The notes: a model not told the origin generated them from the letters alone. A stretch of DNA of 64,000 nucleotides from Sphingosinicella ginsenosidimutans (GCF_007995055.1 NZ_VOQQ01000001.1:310001-374000); one strand, 5' to 3'. Numbered from the stretch's first letter, positions 10,601 through 19,182 are shown. Translations and numbers: made by a program.

Positions 10601-11196
10601 TCGAGGAGCTGCCGCTCGAGCGGGTCGAGAACCAGCCCTACATCCATTACCGCAAGGGCTCGCTCGTCATGTATCTGTTGCAGGAGCGGATGGGCGAGGC
10701 CGCGGTCAACCGCGCGCTCCACCAGCTCATCGAGCGCTATCGCTTCCACGGCGCGCCCTATCCGCGCTCGATCGACCTCGTGAACCTCCTCCGGGCGCAG
10801 GCGACCACGCGCGAGCAGCAGGATCTCATCACCGACCTGTTCGAGCGGATCACCATCTATGATCTCAAGACGGTAAGCTCGACAGCGACCCGCCGCGCCG
10901 ATGGCCAATGGGACGTGACCATGACGGTCGATGCTCGCAAATATTATGCCGGCGGCCACGGCAACGAGCGCGAGGCGCCGCTGAACGACAGCATCGAGCT
11001 GGGTCTGTTCACCGCCCTTCCCGGCCACGGCGCCTTCGACCGCCGCAACGTCGTGATGATGGAGCGCCGGCCGATCCACGCCGGCCGCCAGACCTTCCAC
11101 TTCGTGACCCGGACGCGGCCGACCCACGCCGGCATCGATCCCTATAATTTCTACATCGACCGCAATTCGGACGACAACGTCACGACAGTCGGGTGA
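7609..11196 (+). CDS. ABC-2 permease fused to M1-family aminopeptidase
   Basis: The 1195-residue protein joins two parts. The first roughly 600 residues hold two sets of hydrophobic segments separated by a charged linker (near residues 265-310), like a duplicated ABC-2 permease. The C-terminal half is an M1 metallopeptidase with HELAHQWW (His934, Glu935, His938) and a downstream glutamate in SETLAQ (Glu958). The spacing is HEXXH-X19-E, one residue longer than the classical M1 motif. After the last membrane segment (about 570-590) the peptidase is presumably periplasmic. With the upstream ATPase it forms a two-gene transporter-protease unit. Architecture is clear; cargo and peptide substrate are unknown. 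Confidence 0.9.
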   Translation: MFAKIASFEFRYQLRNPVFWVAATLLFLLSFGFVASDAVSLGGGNGNTHRNSPFLITIALYIFSIFYMFVTTAFVANVIVRDDDSGFGPIVRSTRITKFDYLFGRFAGAFLIAALAFLAVPLGIWFGSVMPWIDSETLGPNQAAFYLWPYLTLALPNIFVTSAIFFALATATRSMMTTYLGVVGFLILWLIVNAVLSRNPEYREIAAMVDPFGGGAMGRATRYWTAAERNGALVPFEGLLVWNRLLWAAIGVAFLGAAYAAYRFADKGMSRRKRKAERLARIAEAETPPPVSTGPLPTPDAARAGRAQLVARTRIEVQQVFRSPAFVVLMAFGLFNTIAGLWFGDDIYGTQPYPITFSLIPTLQSGFGLIPIIIAIYYSGELVWRERDRRMHEIIDATPLPNWAFAVPKVIAVALVLMATYAISVVAAILVQLLKGWTDLELGKYLLWYILPESWDAIQLAILAVFVQALCPNKYLGWGIMVLYIIATLVFHSIGLEHDLYLYGNSPRERYSDINGAGTFWIAAWWFRLYWGAVAVILLAAAHLLWRRGTETRLKPRVRLARARLAGSPGLIMGAGALIAIVTGVWIFYNTNILNDYRTKGDNERFAADYERKYLRYENLPQPTISHVVMNVDLHPREIRADVTGSYRLTNLTGQPIRDVHVRNPDRNLEILSIDFPGARIASDDTRFGYRIYRLDQPMAPGESRTLSFHTRRQQIGFRNDQPDERLVPNGTFLNNNELTPAIGMDRNELLTDRITRRKYGLTGELRPPRLEDVAATRRNYFGGGWTTADITVATDADQVPIAPGRTVSDVTRGGRHIVRFVSEAPILTFFSIQSARYQVARRVHDGINLAVYYDAAHPWNVDRMLNGMEHSLDYFQSAFGPYQFDQARIIEFPGYATFAQSFANTIAYSEAIGFAADVRDPDKIDYVTYVTAHELAHQWWAHQVIGADTQGGTMLSETLAQYSALMVMKRLYGPDKMRRFLQYELDNYLRSRGGETIEELPLERVENQPYIHYRKGSLVMYLLQERMGEAAVNRALHQLIERYRFHGAPYPRSIDLVNLLRAQATTREQQDLITDLFERITIYDLKTVSSTATRRADGQWDVTMTVDARKYYAGGHGNEREAPLNDSIELGLFTALPGHGAFDRRNVVMMERRPIHAGRQTFHFVTRTRPTHAGIDPYNFYIDRNSDDNVTTVG

Positions 11197-11214
11197 GATC
11201 GCCTCCGAGGGCTC

Positions 11215-11244
11215 GGTCCCGCATCCCCGACGTGACGCGGGACC
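11215..11244 (+). terminator. Possible hairpin terminator after the permease-peptidase gene
   Basis: Perfect 8-bp arms GGTCCCGC and GCGGGACC surround a 14-base loop, about 20 bases after the stop codon. There is no T-run, so an intrinsic terminator is only a suggestion. The rest of the 204-base gap to 11400 holds nothing else I can identify. Confidence 0.35.
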
Positions 11245-11400
11245 GCCGCCGCAATGTCGGCGCAGAGCCGCGCGAGCGGTGTTCACGGCCGCTGCGCTCG
11301 TCAGGGTGACGCTGGGGTGACGTGCCCGGCGCCGCCCGGCTATGCGGCCTGCGTTACCGGACGGAGCTGCGGATCCTCAACATTCTTGATCCGAACCCGG

Positions 11401-12408
11401 TCAGACGGCGGCCACCACCTGTTCGATCGCGCCGAAGATCGAATGGCCGTGGGCGTCCTCCATCCAGATACGCACGGTGTCGCCGGCCTTGAGGAACGGC
11501 GTCGCGGGCTTGCCGTCGAGGATCGTCTCGACGGTGCGGACCTCGGCGAGGCAGGAATAGCCGCGGCCGCCGCGATCGACCGGCCGGCCCGGGCCGCCAT
11601 CGGCGTCGCGGTTGGAGACGGTGCCGGAGCCGATGATCGATCCTGCGCCGATCTTCCGCGTCTTCGCCAGATGCGCGACGAGCGTGGCGAAATCGAAGGT
11701 CATGTCCTCCCCCGCGTCGGCGCGGCCGAAGGGCTGGCCGTTGAGATCGACCTTGAGCACGCCGTGCAGCTTGCCCTCGCGCCACGCCTCGCCAAGCGCG
11801 TCCGGGGTCACGAACACCGGCGACAGCGCCGAGGCGGGCTTCGACTGAAGGAAGCCGAACCCCTTGGCAAGCTCGGCGGGAATGAGGTTTCGCAGGCTCA
11901 CGTCGTTGACCAGCCCGACGAGCTTGACGTGGCCGAGCGCGGCCTCGCGGTCGACCCCGCGCGGCACATCGTCGGTCACGACCACGATTTCGCCCTCCAG
12001 GTCGCAGCCCCAGGCCTCGTCGGCGAGCGGGATCGGATCGCGCGGCGCCAGCATCTCGTCGGAGCCGCCCTGGTACATCAGCGGATCGGTCCAGAAGCTT
12101 TTGGGCAACTCTGCCCCGCGCGCCTGCCGGACGAGGGCGACATGGTTCACATAGGCCGATCCGTCCGCCCACTGATAGGCGCGGGGCAGCGGCGCGGCGG
12201 CCTCGCGCTCGTGGAACCGCTCGAGCGGGACCGTCTCGTGCGCGACATCGGTGGCGAGCAGCCGCAGCTGCCCTTCCGCCCAGCCCCAATTGTCGAGCGC
12301 CGCCTGGAGGGTCGGCGCGATATGGGTCGCGTCCGCGCACCAGGCGAGATCGTCCGAGACCACCACCAGCCGCCCGTCGCGGCCCTGCTTCATCGATGCA
12401 AGCTTCAT
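11401..12408 (-). CDS. Fumarylacetoacetate hydrolase family protein
   Basis: This 335-residue protein belongs to the FAH superfamily, metal-dependent enzymes that cleave or hydrate carbon-carbon bonds in oxo-acids, with fumarylacetoacetase of tyrosine breakdown as the type member. The acidic metal-ligand segment WGCDLEGEIVVVTDDVP and the later GSGTVSNRDADGG are typical. The ATG at 12408 (MKLASMKQGRDGRL) gives the conserved start; the frame extends 17 codons further upstream without a better site. It is transcribed away from the LysR gene in the same direction, with 64 bases between. Its place beside the valine cluster does not by itself show which acid it acts on. Confidence 0.85.
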   Translation of the reverse strand: MKLASMKQGRDGRLVVVSDDLAWCADATHIAPTLQAALDNWGWAEGQLRLLATDVAHETVPLERFHEREAAAPLPRAYQWADGSAYVNHVALVRQARGAELPKSFWTDPLMYQGGSDEMLAPRDPIPLADEAWGCDLEGEIVVVTDDVPRGVDREAALGHVKLVGLVNDVSLRNLIPAELAKGFGFLQSKPASALSPVFVTPDALGEAWREGKLHGVLKVDLNGQPFGRADAGEDMTFDFATLVAHLAKTRKIGAGSIIGSGTVSNRDADGGPGRPVDRGGRGYSCLAEVRTVETILDGKPATPFLKAGDTVRIWMEDAHGHSIFGAIEQVVAAV

Positions 12409-12472
12409 GGCCCCCTCATCCGCGCTGGCGCGCAGGAGATCAACCCCGCCCACCGTCATGCCGATGGCTAGC

Positions 12473-13354
12473 TCAACCCATCAATTCAGCCTGCCCCGCC
12501 GAGACCGCCGCCCCCAGCCACTCGACGAACGCCCCGACCCGCGCCGATCGCCGCGTGTCGGCATGGGTGACCAGCCAGAAGGAGCGCGTCACCGCCACCT
12601 CGTCGAGCAGCCGGACGAGCATTGGGTCGGCGTCGCCCATGAAGCAGGGCAGCACCGCCACGCCGGCCCCGGCCGCGACCAGCCGGTGCTGGGCGGTGAT
12701 GCTGGTGCTCCTGAGGCGCGGCTGCAGCGCCGGATCGATCTCGGTCAGGTAGCTCAGCTCCTGCGAATAGAGCAGGTCCGGCACATAGCCGATCAGCGGC
12801 AGCCGCCTGAGATCGGCCCGGCTCGCTACGGGTCCGTGCGCCGCCAGCCAATCCCGCGCGCCGTAGAGCCGCAGCCGGTAGTCGGTCAGCTTGCGCACGA
12901 ACAGCGGCCCCTTGCGCGGCCGGTCGAGCAGGATCGCCACGTCCGCCTCGCGCCGCGACGGATTGAGGAAGCCGGACGAGGCGACGAGATCGACGATGAG
13001 GCGCGGATGGGCCTCGGCGAGCGCGGGCAGGCGCGGCGCGACGAACCAGGTGCCGAAGCCCTCCGACGCGCTGATCCGCACGGAGCCAGACAGTTCCGCC
13101 CCGCCTTCCGCCCCAGTCTCGATCTCGCGCACCTGGCGCTCCATCGCCTCGGCGCGTTCCCGGAGGCGTTCACCCGCCTCGGTCAGCGCCTGTCCGTCCT
13201 TGCCCTGCTCGAACAGGGTCTGGCCGATCGCCCGCTCCAGCCGCCTGAGGCGCCGCCCCACCGTGGTCGCGTCCACGCCCAGCTGCGCCGCCGCCCGGGC
13301 GAGTTGCCCGGCCCGCGCGACCGCGAGGAAATGCTTGAGATCGTCCCACCGCAC
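12473..13354 (-). CDS. LysR-family transcriptional regulator
   Basis: The 293-residue protein has the LysR winged helix-turn-helix at residues 1-60 (GQLARAAAQLGVDATTVGRRLRRLE) and the periplasmic-binding-like effector domain after about residue 90. It starts with GTG at 13354; a nearby ATG is out of frame. It is divergent from mmsA with 103 bases between the starts, the classical arrangement for a LysR regulator of the neighbouring operon. That gap contains three copies of an 8-bp motif in palindromic array. It probably controls the mmsA run in response to a pathway metabolite, which is inference. Confidence 0.9.
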   Translation of the reverse strand: MRWDDLKHFLAVARAGQLARAAAQLGVDATTVGRRLRRLERAIGQTLFEQGKDGQALTEAGERLRERAEAMERQVREIETGAEGGAELSGSVRISASEGFGTWFVAPRLPALAEAHPRLIVDLVASSGFLNPSRREADVAILLDRPRKGPLFVRKLTDYRLRLYGARDWLAAHGPVASRADLRRLPLIGYVPDLLYSQELSYLTEIDPALQPRLRSTSITAQHRLVAAGAGVAVLPCFMGDADPMLVRLLDEVAVTRSFWLVTHADTRRSARVGAFVEWLGAAVSAGQAELMG

Positions 13355-13355
13355 A

Positions 13356-13404
13356 TGCCTGCAATAATGCAGGCAACACCTGCAAGTCTACCTTCTTGCC
13401 TGCA
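13356..13404. promoter_or_regulatory. Candidate LysR operator array in the divergent promoter
   Basis: TGCCTGCA at 13356-13363 and its exact complement TGCAGGCA at 13368-13375 form a perfect inverted repeat with a 4-base ATAA spacer, next to the LysR GTG start. A third copy, TGCCTGCA, lies at 13397-13404 in direct orientation, with a partial CACCTGCA between. Such an array between a LysR gene and a divergent target is a strong operator candidate. Confidence 0.65.
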
Positions 13405-13457
13405 CTCTTGCGCGGGCGCATAGCGGCGCCGACCCCCGTCACGAGAGGCTCTTTCCC

Positions 13458-14954
13458 ATGCGCAATATCGACCATTATATCGCCGGCCTGCCCTTCGCCT
13501 CCGGCGAGCGGCAGGGTGACGTGTTCAACCCGAGCGAGGGCAGCGTCCAGGCGCAGGTCCGCTTCGGCACCGCCGCCGATCTCGAAAGGGCGGTCGCCGC
13601 CGCGCGCGAGGCGCAGCCGGCCTGGGCGGCGACCAACCCGCAGCGCCGCGCGCGCGTCATGTTCCGCTTCAAGGAGCTGGTCGAGGCGAACATGGAGGAT
13701 CTCGCCCTCCTCCTCGCAAGCGAGCACGGCAAGGTCGTCGCCGATGCGCGCGGCGATGTGCAGCGCGGGCTTGAGGTCATCGAATTTTCCTGCGGCATCC
13801 CCCATTCGCTGAAGGGCGAATATACGGTCGGCGCCGGCCCCGGCATCGACGTCTATTCGATGCGCCAGCCGCTCGGCATCGTCGCCGGCATCACGCCGTT
13901 CAACTTCCCGGCGATGATCCCGATGTGGATGTTCGGCCCGGCCATCGCCTGCGGCAACGCCTTCATCCTGAAGCCTTCCGAGCGCGATCCGTCCGTCCCC
14001 GTCCGCCTCGCCGAGCTGATGAAGGAAGCGGGCCTTCCCGATGGCATCCTCCAGGTCGTCCACGGCGACAAGGAGATGGTCGACGCGATCATCGAGCATC
14101 CCGAGATCCACGCGATCAGCTTCGTCGGCTCGTCCGATATCGCCCAATATATCTATGCCGGCGGCACCGCCCGCGGGAAGCGCGTGCAGGCGTTCGGCGG
14201 CGCCAAGAATCACGGCATCGTCATGCCGGACGCCGATCTCGACATGGTGGTGAACGATCTTGCGGGCGCGGCCTTCGGCAGCGCCGGCGAGCGCTGCATG
14301 GCGCTCCCGGTCGTCGTGCCGGTTGGCGACAGGACCGCTAATGCCCTGCGCGAAAAGCTGATCCCGGCGATCCGGGCGCTGCGCGTCGGCGTCTCGACCG
14401 ATGCGGAGGCCCATTACGGCCCGGTGGTGAGCGCCGCGCACAAGGCGCGGATCGAGAACTACATCCAGATGTGCGCCGACGAGGGGGGCGAGCTGGTGAT
14501 CGACGGCCGCAACTTCACGCTCCAGGGGCATGAGAACGGCTTCTTCGTCGGCCCGACCTTCTTCGATCATGTCAAGCCGAGCTTCCGCTCCTACAAGGAG
14601 GAGATTTTCGGCCCCGTGCTCCAGATGGTCCGCGCGGAGAGCTTCGAGGAGGCGGTGCGCCTGCCGAGCGAGCACGAATATGGCAATGGCGTCGCGATCT
14701 TCACCCGCAACGGCCACGCCGCCCGCGAATTCGCGGCCCGGGTCAATGTCGGCATGGTCGGGATCAACGTGCCGATCCCGGTCCCCGTCGCCTACCACAC
14801 TTTCGGCGGCTGGAAGCGCTCCGGCTTCGGCGACATCGACCAGCACGGCCCCGAGGGCGTCCGCTTCTGGACCAAGAACAAGAAGGTCACGCAGCGCTGG
14901 CCCGACGGCAGCGCGACCGGCGAGAATGCGTTCGTCATTCCAACGATGGGGTAG
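13458..14954 (+). CDS. mmsA: CoA-acylating methylmalonate-semialdehyde dehydrogenase
   Basis: MmsA oxidises (methyl)malonate semialdehyde with CoA and NAD to propionyl-CoA or acetyl-CoA plus CO2, the last step of distal valine breakdown. The 498-residue length is right. The substrate region MRQPLGIVAGITPFNFPAMIP and the catalytic cysteine in FGSAGERCMA are both present. It is the first gene of a same-strand run that ends with mmsB, and it is divergent from the LysR gene. A 76-bp palindromic repeat separates it from the next gene, so co-transcription through that hairpin is likely but not certain. Confidence 0.95.
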   Translation: MRNIDHYIAGLPFASGERQGDVFNPSEGSVQAQVRFGTAADLERAVAAAREAQPAWAATNPQRRARVMFRFKELVEANMEDLALLLASEHGKVVADARGDVQRGLEVIEFSCGIPHSLKGEYTVGAGPGIDVYSMRQPLGIVAGITPFNFPAMIPMWMFGPAIACGNAFILKPSERDPSVPVRLAELMKEAGLPDGILQVVHGDKEMVDAIIEHPEIHAISFVGSSDIAQYIYAGGTARGKRVQAFGGAKNHGIVMPDADLDMVVNDLAGAAFGSAGERCMALPVVVPVGDRTANALREKLIPAIRALRVGVSTDAEAHYGPVVSAAHKARIENYIQMCADEGGELVIDGRNFTLQGHENGFFVGPTFFDHVKPSFRSYKEEIFGPVLQMVRAESFEEAVRLPSEHEYGNGVAIFTRNGHAAREFAARVNVGMVGINVPIPVPVAYHTFGGWKRSGFGDIDQHGPEGVRFWTKNKKVTQRWPDGSATGENAFVIPTMG

Positions 14955-14968
14955 CCCCGACAATCATC

Positions 14969-15044
14969 CGTTCGTCCCGAGCGAAGTCGAGGGGCGCTGG
15001 CAAAGAGCCCGCGAAACGCCCCTCGACTTCGCTCGGGACGAACG
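14969..15044. repeat. 76-bp palindromic repeat between mmsA and acyl-CoA dehydrogenase
   Basis: The arms, 14969-14996 and 15017-15044, are 28 bp each and perfectly complementary, starting CGTTCGTCCCGAGCGAAGTC; the loop is 20 bases. It is the best-preserved member of the family also seen at 4127-4203 and 20005-20081. It ends 13 bases before the ATG of the next gene, so its structure could affect translation or transcript stability. Confidence 0.9.
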
Positions 15045-15057
15045 ACAAAGAGGCGAG

Positions 15058-16203
15058 ATGACCAACCAGTTCGACCTCACCGACGAGCAGCGCCAGATCC
15101 AGGAGATGGCGCAGCAATTCACTGCCGATGCCATCACGCCGCACGCGGCGGAATGGGACGAGAAGCACATCTTCCCGCGCGAGACGATCCGCGCCGCGGC
15201 CGAGCTCGGTTTCGGCTCGATCTACGTTTCCGAGGAGTCGGGCGGCATCGGGCTCGGCCGGCTGGAGGCGGCCTTGATCATGGAGGCGATGGCCTATGGC
15301 TGCCCGTCGACCAGCGCCTTCGTCTCGATCCACAACATGGCGAGCTGGATGATCGACCGCTTCGGCTCTCAGGCGGTCAAGGACAAATATCTCCCGTCGC
15401 TGGTGACGATGGAAAAGATGGCCTCCTATTGCCTGACCGAGCCCGGATCGGGCTCGGACGCGGCCGCGCTGAAGACGAAGGCGGTGAAGGACGGCGATCA
15501 TTATGTCGTCACCGGTTCCAAGGCCTTCATCTCCGGCGGCGGCGAGAATGAGGTCTATGCCTGCATGGTCCGCACCGGCCAGGAGGGGCCGAAAGGCATT
15601 TCCTGCCTGGTCATCGAAAAGGACATGCCCGGCGTCAGCTTCGGCGCGCAGGAGAAGAAGCTCGGCTGGCATTCGCAGCCGACCGCGCAGGTGAATTTCG
15701 ACGGCGTGCGCGTGCCCGCCGAGAATCTCGTCGGCGGCGAGGGCGAGGGCTTCCGCATCGCGATGATGGGGCTCGACGGCGGCCGGCTCAATATCGGCGC
15801 GTGCAGCCTCGGCGGCGCCCAGCGCTGCCTCGACGAAGCTGTGAAATATACCAAGGAGCGCAAGCAGTTCGGCCAGCCGATCGCCGATTTCCAGAACACC
15901 CAGTTCACGCTCGCCGACATGGAGACCGAGCTGCAGGCGGCGCGGATGCTGCTCTATGCGGCGGCGGTGAAGGTGACCGAGAACGCGCCCGACAAGACCA
16001 AGTTCGCCGCCATGGCCAAGCGCCTCGCCACCGATTCAGGCTCGGCGATCGTCGATCGGGCGCTCCAGCTCCACGGCGGCTACGGCTATCTGCAGGATTA
16101 TCCGATCGAGCGCTTCTGGCGCGACCTTCGCGTCCATTCGATCCTCGAGGGGACGAACCAGGTGATGCGAATGATCGTCGGCCGCGAGCTCACCCGGCAA
16201 TGA
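15058..16203 (+). CDS. Acyl-CoA dehydrogenase, probably isobutyryl-CoA dehydrogenase
   Basis: This 381-residue FAD enzyme removes two hydrogens from an acyl-CoA thioester. Family signatures include the flavin contacts YCLTEPGSGSDAAALKTKA, the segment ERKQFGQPIADFQNTQF and the C-terminal ILEGTNQVMRMIVGREL with the catalytic-region glutamate. The ATG at 15058 follows AGGCGAG and gives MTNQFDLTDEQRQIQ, the expected start. Its place between mmsA and the 3-hydroxyisobutyryl-CoA hydrolase suggests isobutyryl-CoA of the valine route as substrate; the fold alone would also allow other short chains. The gene ends just before another palindromic repeat. Confidence 0.9.
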   Translation: MTNQFDLTDEQRQIQEMAQQFTADAITPHAAEWDEKHIFPRETIRAAAELGFGSIYVSEESGGIGLGRLEAALIMEAMAYGCPSTSAFVSIHNMASWMIDRFGSQAVKDKYLPSLVTMEKMASYCLTEPGSGSDAAALKTKAVKDGDHYVVTGSKAFISGGGENEVYACMVRTGQEGPKGISCLVIEKDMPGVSFGAQEKKLGWHSQPTAQVNFDGVRVPAENLVGGEGEGFRIAMMGLDGGRLNIGACSLGGAQRCLDEAVKYTKERKQFGQPIADFQNTQFTLADMETELQAARMLLYAAAVKVTENAPDKTKFAAMAKRLATDSGSAIVDRALQLHGGYGYLQDYPIERFWRDLRVHSILEGTNQVMRMIVGRELTRQ

Positions 16204-16323
16204 TCCTTCGATACCCGCCTTCGCCAGGCTCAGTCCCTACTCTGGATGAGCGGAGTGGGAGACTTGCAACAACCCGCTCATCCTGAGTAGCCGGTGAGCT
16301 TGTCGAACCGGCATATCGAAGGA
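16204..16323. repeat. 120-bp palindromic repeat in the valine cluster
   Basis: It starts TCCTTCGATAC and ends with TATCGAAGGA, and contains two facing copies of the CTCATCC(T)GAGTAG-type arm, one of them degraded (CTACTCTGGATGAGCGG). It is a relative of the element at 4965-5070. It lies directly after the acyl-CoA dehydrogenase stop and 17 bases before the next start. Confidence 0.8.
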
Positions 16324-16340
16324 CGCACCGCATTCACACG

Positions 16341-17402
16341 ATGACGCCAAAAGTGATCGACCGGGTCGAGGGCAATGTCGGCCGGCTGAGCCTCAACCGG
16401 CCCAAGGCGATCCATGCGCTCGATCTCGACATGGTCCTCAAGATGACCGCGTCGCTGATCGAATGGCTGCACCGCGACGACATCGAGGCGGTGCTCATCG
16501 ATCACCATGAGGGTCGCGGTTTCTGCGCCGGCGGGGACGTGGTTTCCATCGCGCAGAGCGCCAAGGGCACCGGCAAGGCGGCGCGCGACTTCTTCTTCAA
16601 CGAATATCGGCTGAACCACCTGCTCTTCACCTATCCCAAGCCCACCGTCGTGTTCATGGACGGCATCACGATGGGCGGCGGCGTCGGTATTTCTCGCCCC
16701 TGCCGCTATCGCGTCGCCACGGACCGGACGATGTTCGCGATGCCGGAGACCTCGATCGGCCTCTTCCCCGACGTGGGCGGCGGCTGGCACCTGTCTCGCC
16801 TGCTCGGCCGGCTGCCGCAATATCTGGCGCTGACCGGCGCGCGGCTCGACGGTGCCGATTGCTTCGCGCTCGGCCTCGCGACCCATTATGTGGCCCATGA
16901 GGACGTCGATCAGCTGAAGGCCGATATCGCCCGCGATCCCGACCGGATCGACGCGCATCTCGCCCATGCCCAGGCCGCGCCGCCGCCGGCGCGGATCAAG
17001 GAGGATCGCGACAAGATCTGCCGCCTGTTCGCCGCCGACACGCTGGAGGGCGTGCTGGCGACGCTCGACGCGGACGGATCGGAATGGGCGGCGAAGACGG
17101 CGGCGAACCTGCGGACGAAATCGCCGATGTCGTGCAAGGTGTCGCTCCGGTTGCTCGAGGAAGGCGCGAAGATGCGCGACTTCGCGGGCGAGATGGGGAT
17201 GGAATATGCGCTCGTCGCCCATGTCGCCGCCTGGCCCGATCTTGCCGAGGGCGTCCGGGCGCTGCTCATCGACAAGGACAATGCGCCGAAATGGACGCCG
17301 CCGACCCCCGAAGAGGTGACGGCCGAAATGGTCGACGCGATGTTCGCGCCCTTGCCGCCCGACGAGGCCTGGTCGCCGCTTCCGCTGGTGAGGAACCGAT
17401 GA
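16341..17402 (+). CDS. Enoyl-CoA hydratase/isomerase family, probable 3-hydroxyisobutyryl-CoA hydrolase
   Basis: At 353 residues this crotonase-fold protein is longer than a hydratase and matches the HIBCH type, which hydrolyses 3-hydroxyisobutyryl-CoA and so spares the cell reactive methacrylyl-CoA. The oxyanion-hole segments GRGFCAGGDVVSI and ITMGGGVGISRPCRYRVA and the hydrolase-type MPETSIGLFPDVGGG with its glutamate are present. The C-terminal extension (about residues 230-350) is characteristic of the subgroup. Genes for the steps before and after it flank it on the same strand. The assignment follows from both sequence and context. Confidence 0.88.
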   Translation: MTPKVIDRVEGNVGRLSLNRPKAIHALDLDMVLKMTASLIEWLHRDDIEAVLIDHHEGRGFCAGGDVVSIAQSAKGTGKAARDFFFNEYRLNHLLFTYPKPTVVFMDGITMGGGVGISRPCRYRVATDRTMFAMPETSIGLFPDVGGGWHLSRLLGRLPQYLALTGARLDGADCFALGLATHYVAHEDVDQLKADIARDPDRIDAHLAHAQAAPPPARIKEDRDKICRLFAADTLEGVLATLDADGSEWAAKTAANLRTKSPMSCKVSLRLLEEGAKMRDFAGEMGMEYALVAHVAAWPDLAEGVRALLIDKDNAPKWTPPTPEEVTAEMVDAMFAPLPPDEAWSPLPLVRNR

Positions 17403-17454
17403 TCCCCGGAAACCCCGCGCGAGCCTTGCGGCGCGTGGCGGCGGTGGTTCGGCC

Positions 17455-19182
17455 ATGACCGACAGCCGCGTCTGGAAGCTTCCCGAAACCGCGCCCGATC
17501 CGGCCGCGCTGGCTGCCGCGTGGGGCCGCGTCATCGAGAACGGCCTCGCGGCGCTCCAGGCCGGCGCGACGCCCGCGACCAGCCTTGCCTTCGATCCGGC
17601 CGCGCCGGCGCGGGCGATGGCCGATTTCACCGCGCAGCTCTGGTCGAACCCGCTCGCCCTGCTCCAGGCGAGCCAGGCCGCGGCTTCGGAATGGATGGAG
17701 CTGTGGGGCGCCGCCGCCCGCCGCGGCGCCGGCCAGGCGGTCGAGCCGGTGATCGCCCCCGAACGTGGCGACCGCCGTTTCAACGATCCGGCGTGGAGCG
17801 AGGAGCCCGTCTTCGATTATCTGAAGCAGGCCTATCTGCTCGCCGCGCGCCAGGCGACCGATCTCGTCGCCAAGGCCGATGGCATCGACGAGGCCACGCG
17901 CACCCGCGCCGAATTCTACACGCAGGCGTGGCTCGCCGCGCTCTCGCCCGCCAATTTCGCCTTCACCAATCCCGAGGCGATCCGCCGCGCGATCGAGACC
18001 GGGTCGATCAGCCTGCTCTCCGGCCTCGCCAATCTCTTGGCCGATGCCGCGACCGAGGCGAAGCTGCCGGTCCGCCGCGCCTCCGCCGGGTTCGCGCTCG
18101 GCAAGGATCTCGCGGCGACGCCGGGCAGCGTCGTCTTCCAGAACGAGCTGATGCAGCTCATCCAATATGCCCCGGCGACCGAAACCGTGTTCAGGCGCCC
18201 CCTGCTCTACGTCCCGCCGCTGGTGAACAAATATTACCTGCTCGATCTCCAGCCCAAATCCTCGCTGATCCGCTGGCTGGTCGAGCAGGGCCACACGCTG
18301 TTCGTCATCTCCTGGATCAATCCCGGGCCGGAGCTCGCCGACAAGGGGCTCGACGACTATCTCGCCGAAGGCCCGCTGGCGGCGCTCGACGCGATCGCGA
18401 AGGCGACCGGGGAAAAGGCCGTCGACCTGTTCGGCTTCTGCATGGGCGGCACGCTCGCCGCGATGGCGACGGCCCGCGCCGCGCCCGGCCGCGTCGCCTC
18501 GCTCACCACGATCGGATCGATGTTCGATTTCGCGAACATGGGCCAGTGGGCGACCTTCCGCGAGCCGGCCCAGCTGGAGGCGATGGAGCGCCATCTCGAG
18601 GCCAGGGGGATCATGGCCGCGCACGAGCTGCAGACGCTCTTTTCGGTGGTTCGCGCGAACGATCTCATCTGGTCGTCCGTCGTCAGCCACTATCTGCTCG
18701 ACCAGGAGGCGCCGCCGTCGGACATCCTCCACTGGTTCGCCGACGGGGCCAACATCCCCCGGGCCTTCCTGCTCGATTGGGCGAAGCGGATCCTCGTCGC
18801 CAACGAGCTGACGAGGCCCGGCGCGCTGGCCTTCGATACGCCGGCCATGGTCATCTCGCTGAAGGACGACCACGTCTCCGCCTGGCAGGCGACCTATGAC
18901 GGCGCGAAGCTGCTCGGAGGCCAGACGCGGTTCCTCCTCGGCGGCTCGGGCCACAATGCCGGCGTCATCAATCCGCCGAGCGCGAACAGGCACGGCTACT
19001 GGACCAACGACGCGATGCCCGCCGCCGCCGAGCAATGGCTCGAAGGCGCCACGCGGCACGAGGGCAGCTGGTGGCCCGAATGGCAGGCCTGGCTGGTCCG
19101 CGACGGGGCCGCGAAGGTCAAGGCCCGCAAGCCGAAGAACGAGATCGAACCGGCGCCCGGAAGCTATGTGCGGATGCGCTGA
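17455..19182 (+). CDS. phaC: Class I polyhydroxyalkanoate synthase
   Basis: PhaC polymerises (R)-3-hydroxyacyl-CoA into storage polyester granules. The 575-residue protein has the lipase-like box GFCMGG with nucleophile Cys329, Asp472 in LKDDHVS and His500 in [13 protein letters not shown], completing the triad. The class I block [26 protein letters not shown] is split around residues 258-285. There is no phaR or phaE partner beside it, consistent with class I. It is unusual in lying inside a valine-catabolism run, 52 bases after the hydrolase gene and 10 before the hydratase gene. No phasin, phaA or phaB is in the window. Confidence 0.92.
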   Translation: MTDSRVWKLPETAPDPAALAAAWGRVIENGLAALQAGATPATSLAFDPAAPARAMADFTAQLWSNPLALLQASQAAASEWMELWGAAARRGAGQAVEPVIAPERGDRRFNDPAWSEEPVFDYLKQAYLLAARQATDLVAKADGIDEATRTRAEFYTQAWLAALSPANFAFTNPEAIRRAIETGSISLLSGLANLLADAATEAKLPVRRASAGFALGKDLAATPGSVVFQNELMQLIQYAPATETVFRRPLLYVPPLVNKYYLLDLQPKSSLIRWLVEQGHTLFVISWINPGPELADKGLDDYLAEGPLAALDAIAKATGEKAVDLFGFCMGGTLAAMATARAAPGRVASLTTIGSMFDFANMGQWATFREPAQLEAMERHLEARGIMAAHELQTLFSVVRANDLIWSSVVSHYLLDQEAPPSDILHWFADGANIPRAFLLDWAKRILVANELTRPGALAFDTPAMVISLKDDHVSAWQATYDGAKLLGGQTRFLLGGSGHNAGVINPPSANRHGYWTNDAMPAAAEQWLEGATRHEGSWWPEWQAWLVRDGAAKVKARKPKNEIEPAPGSYVRMR

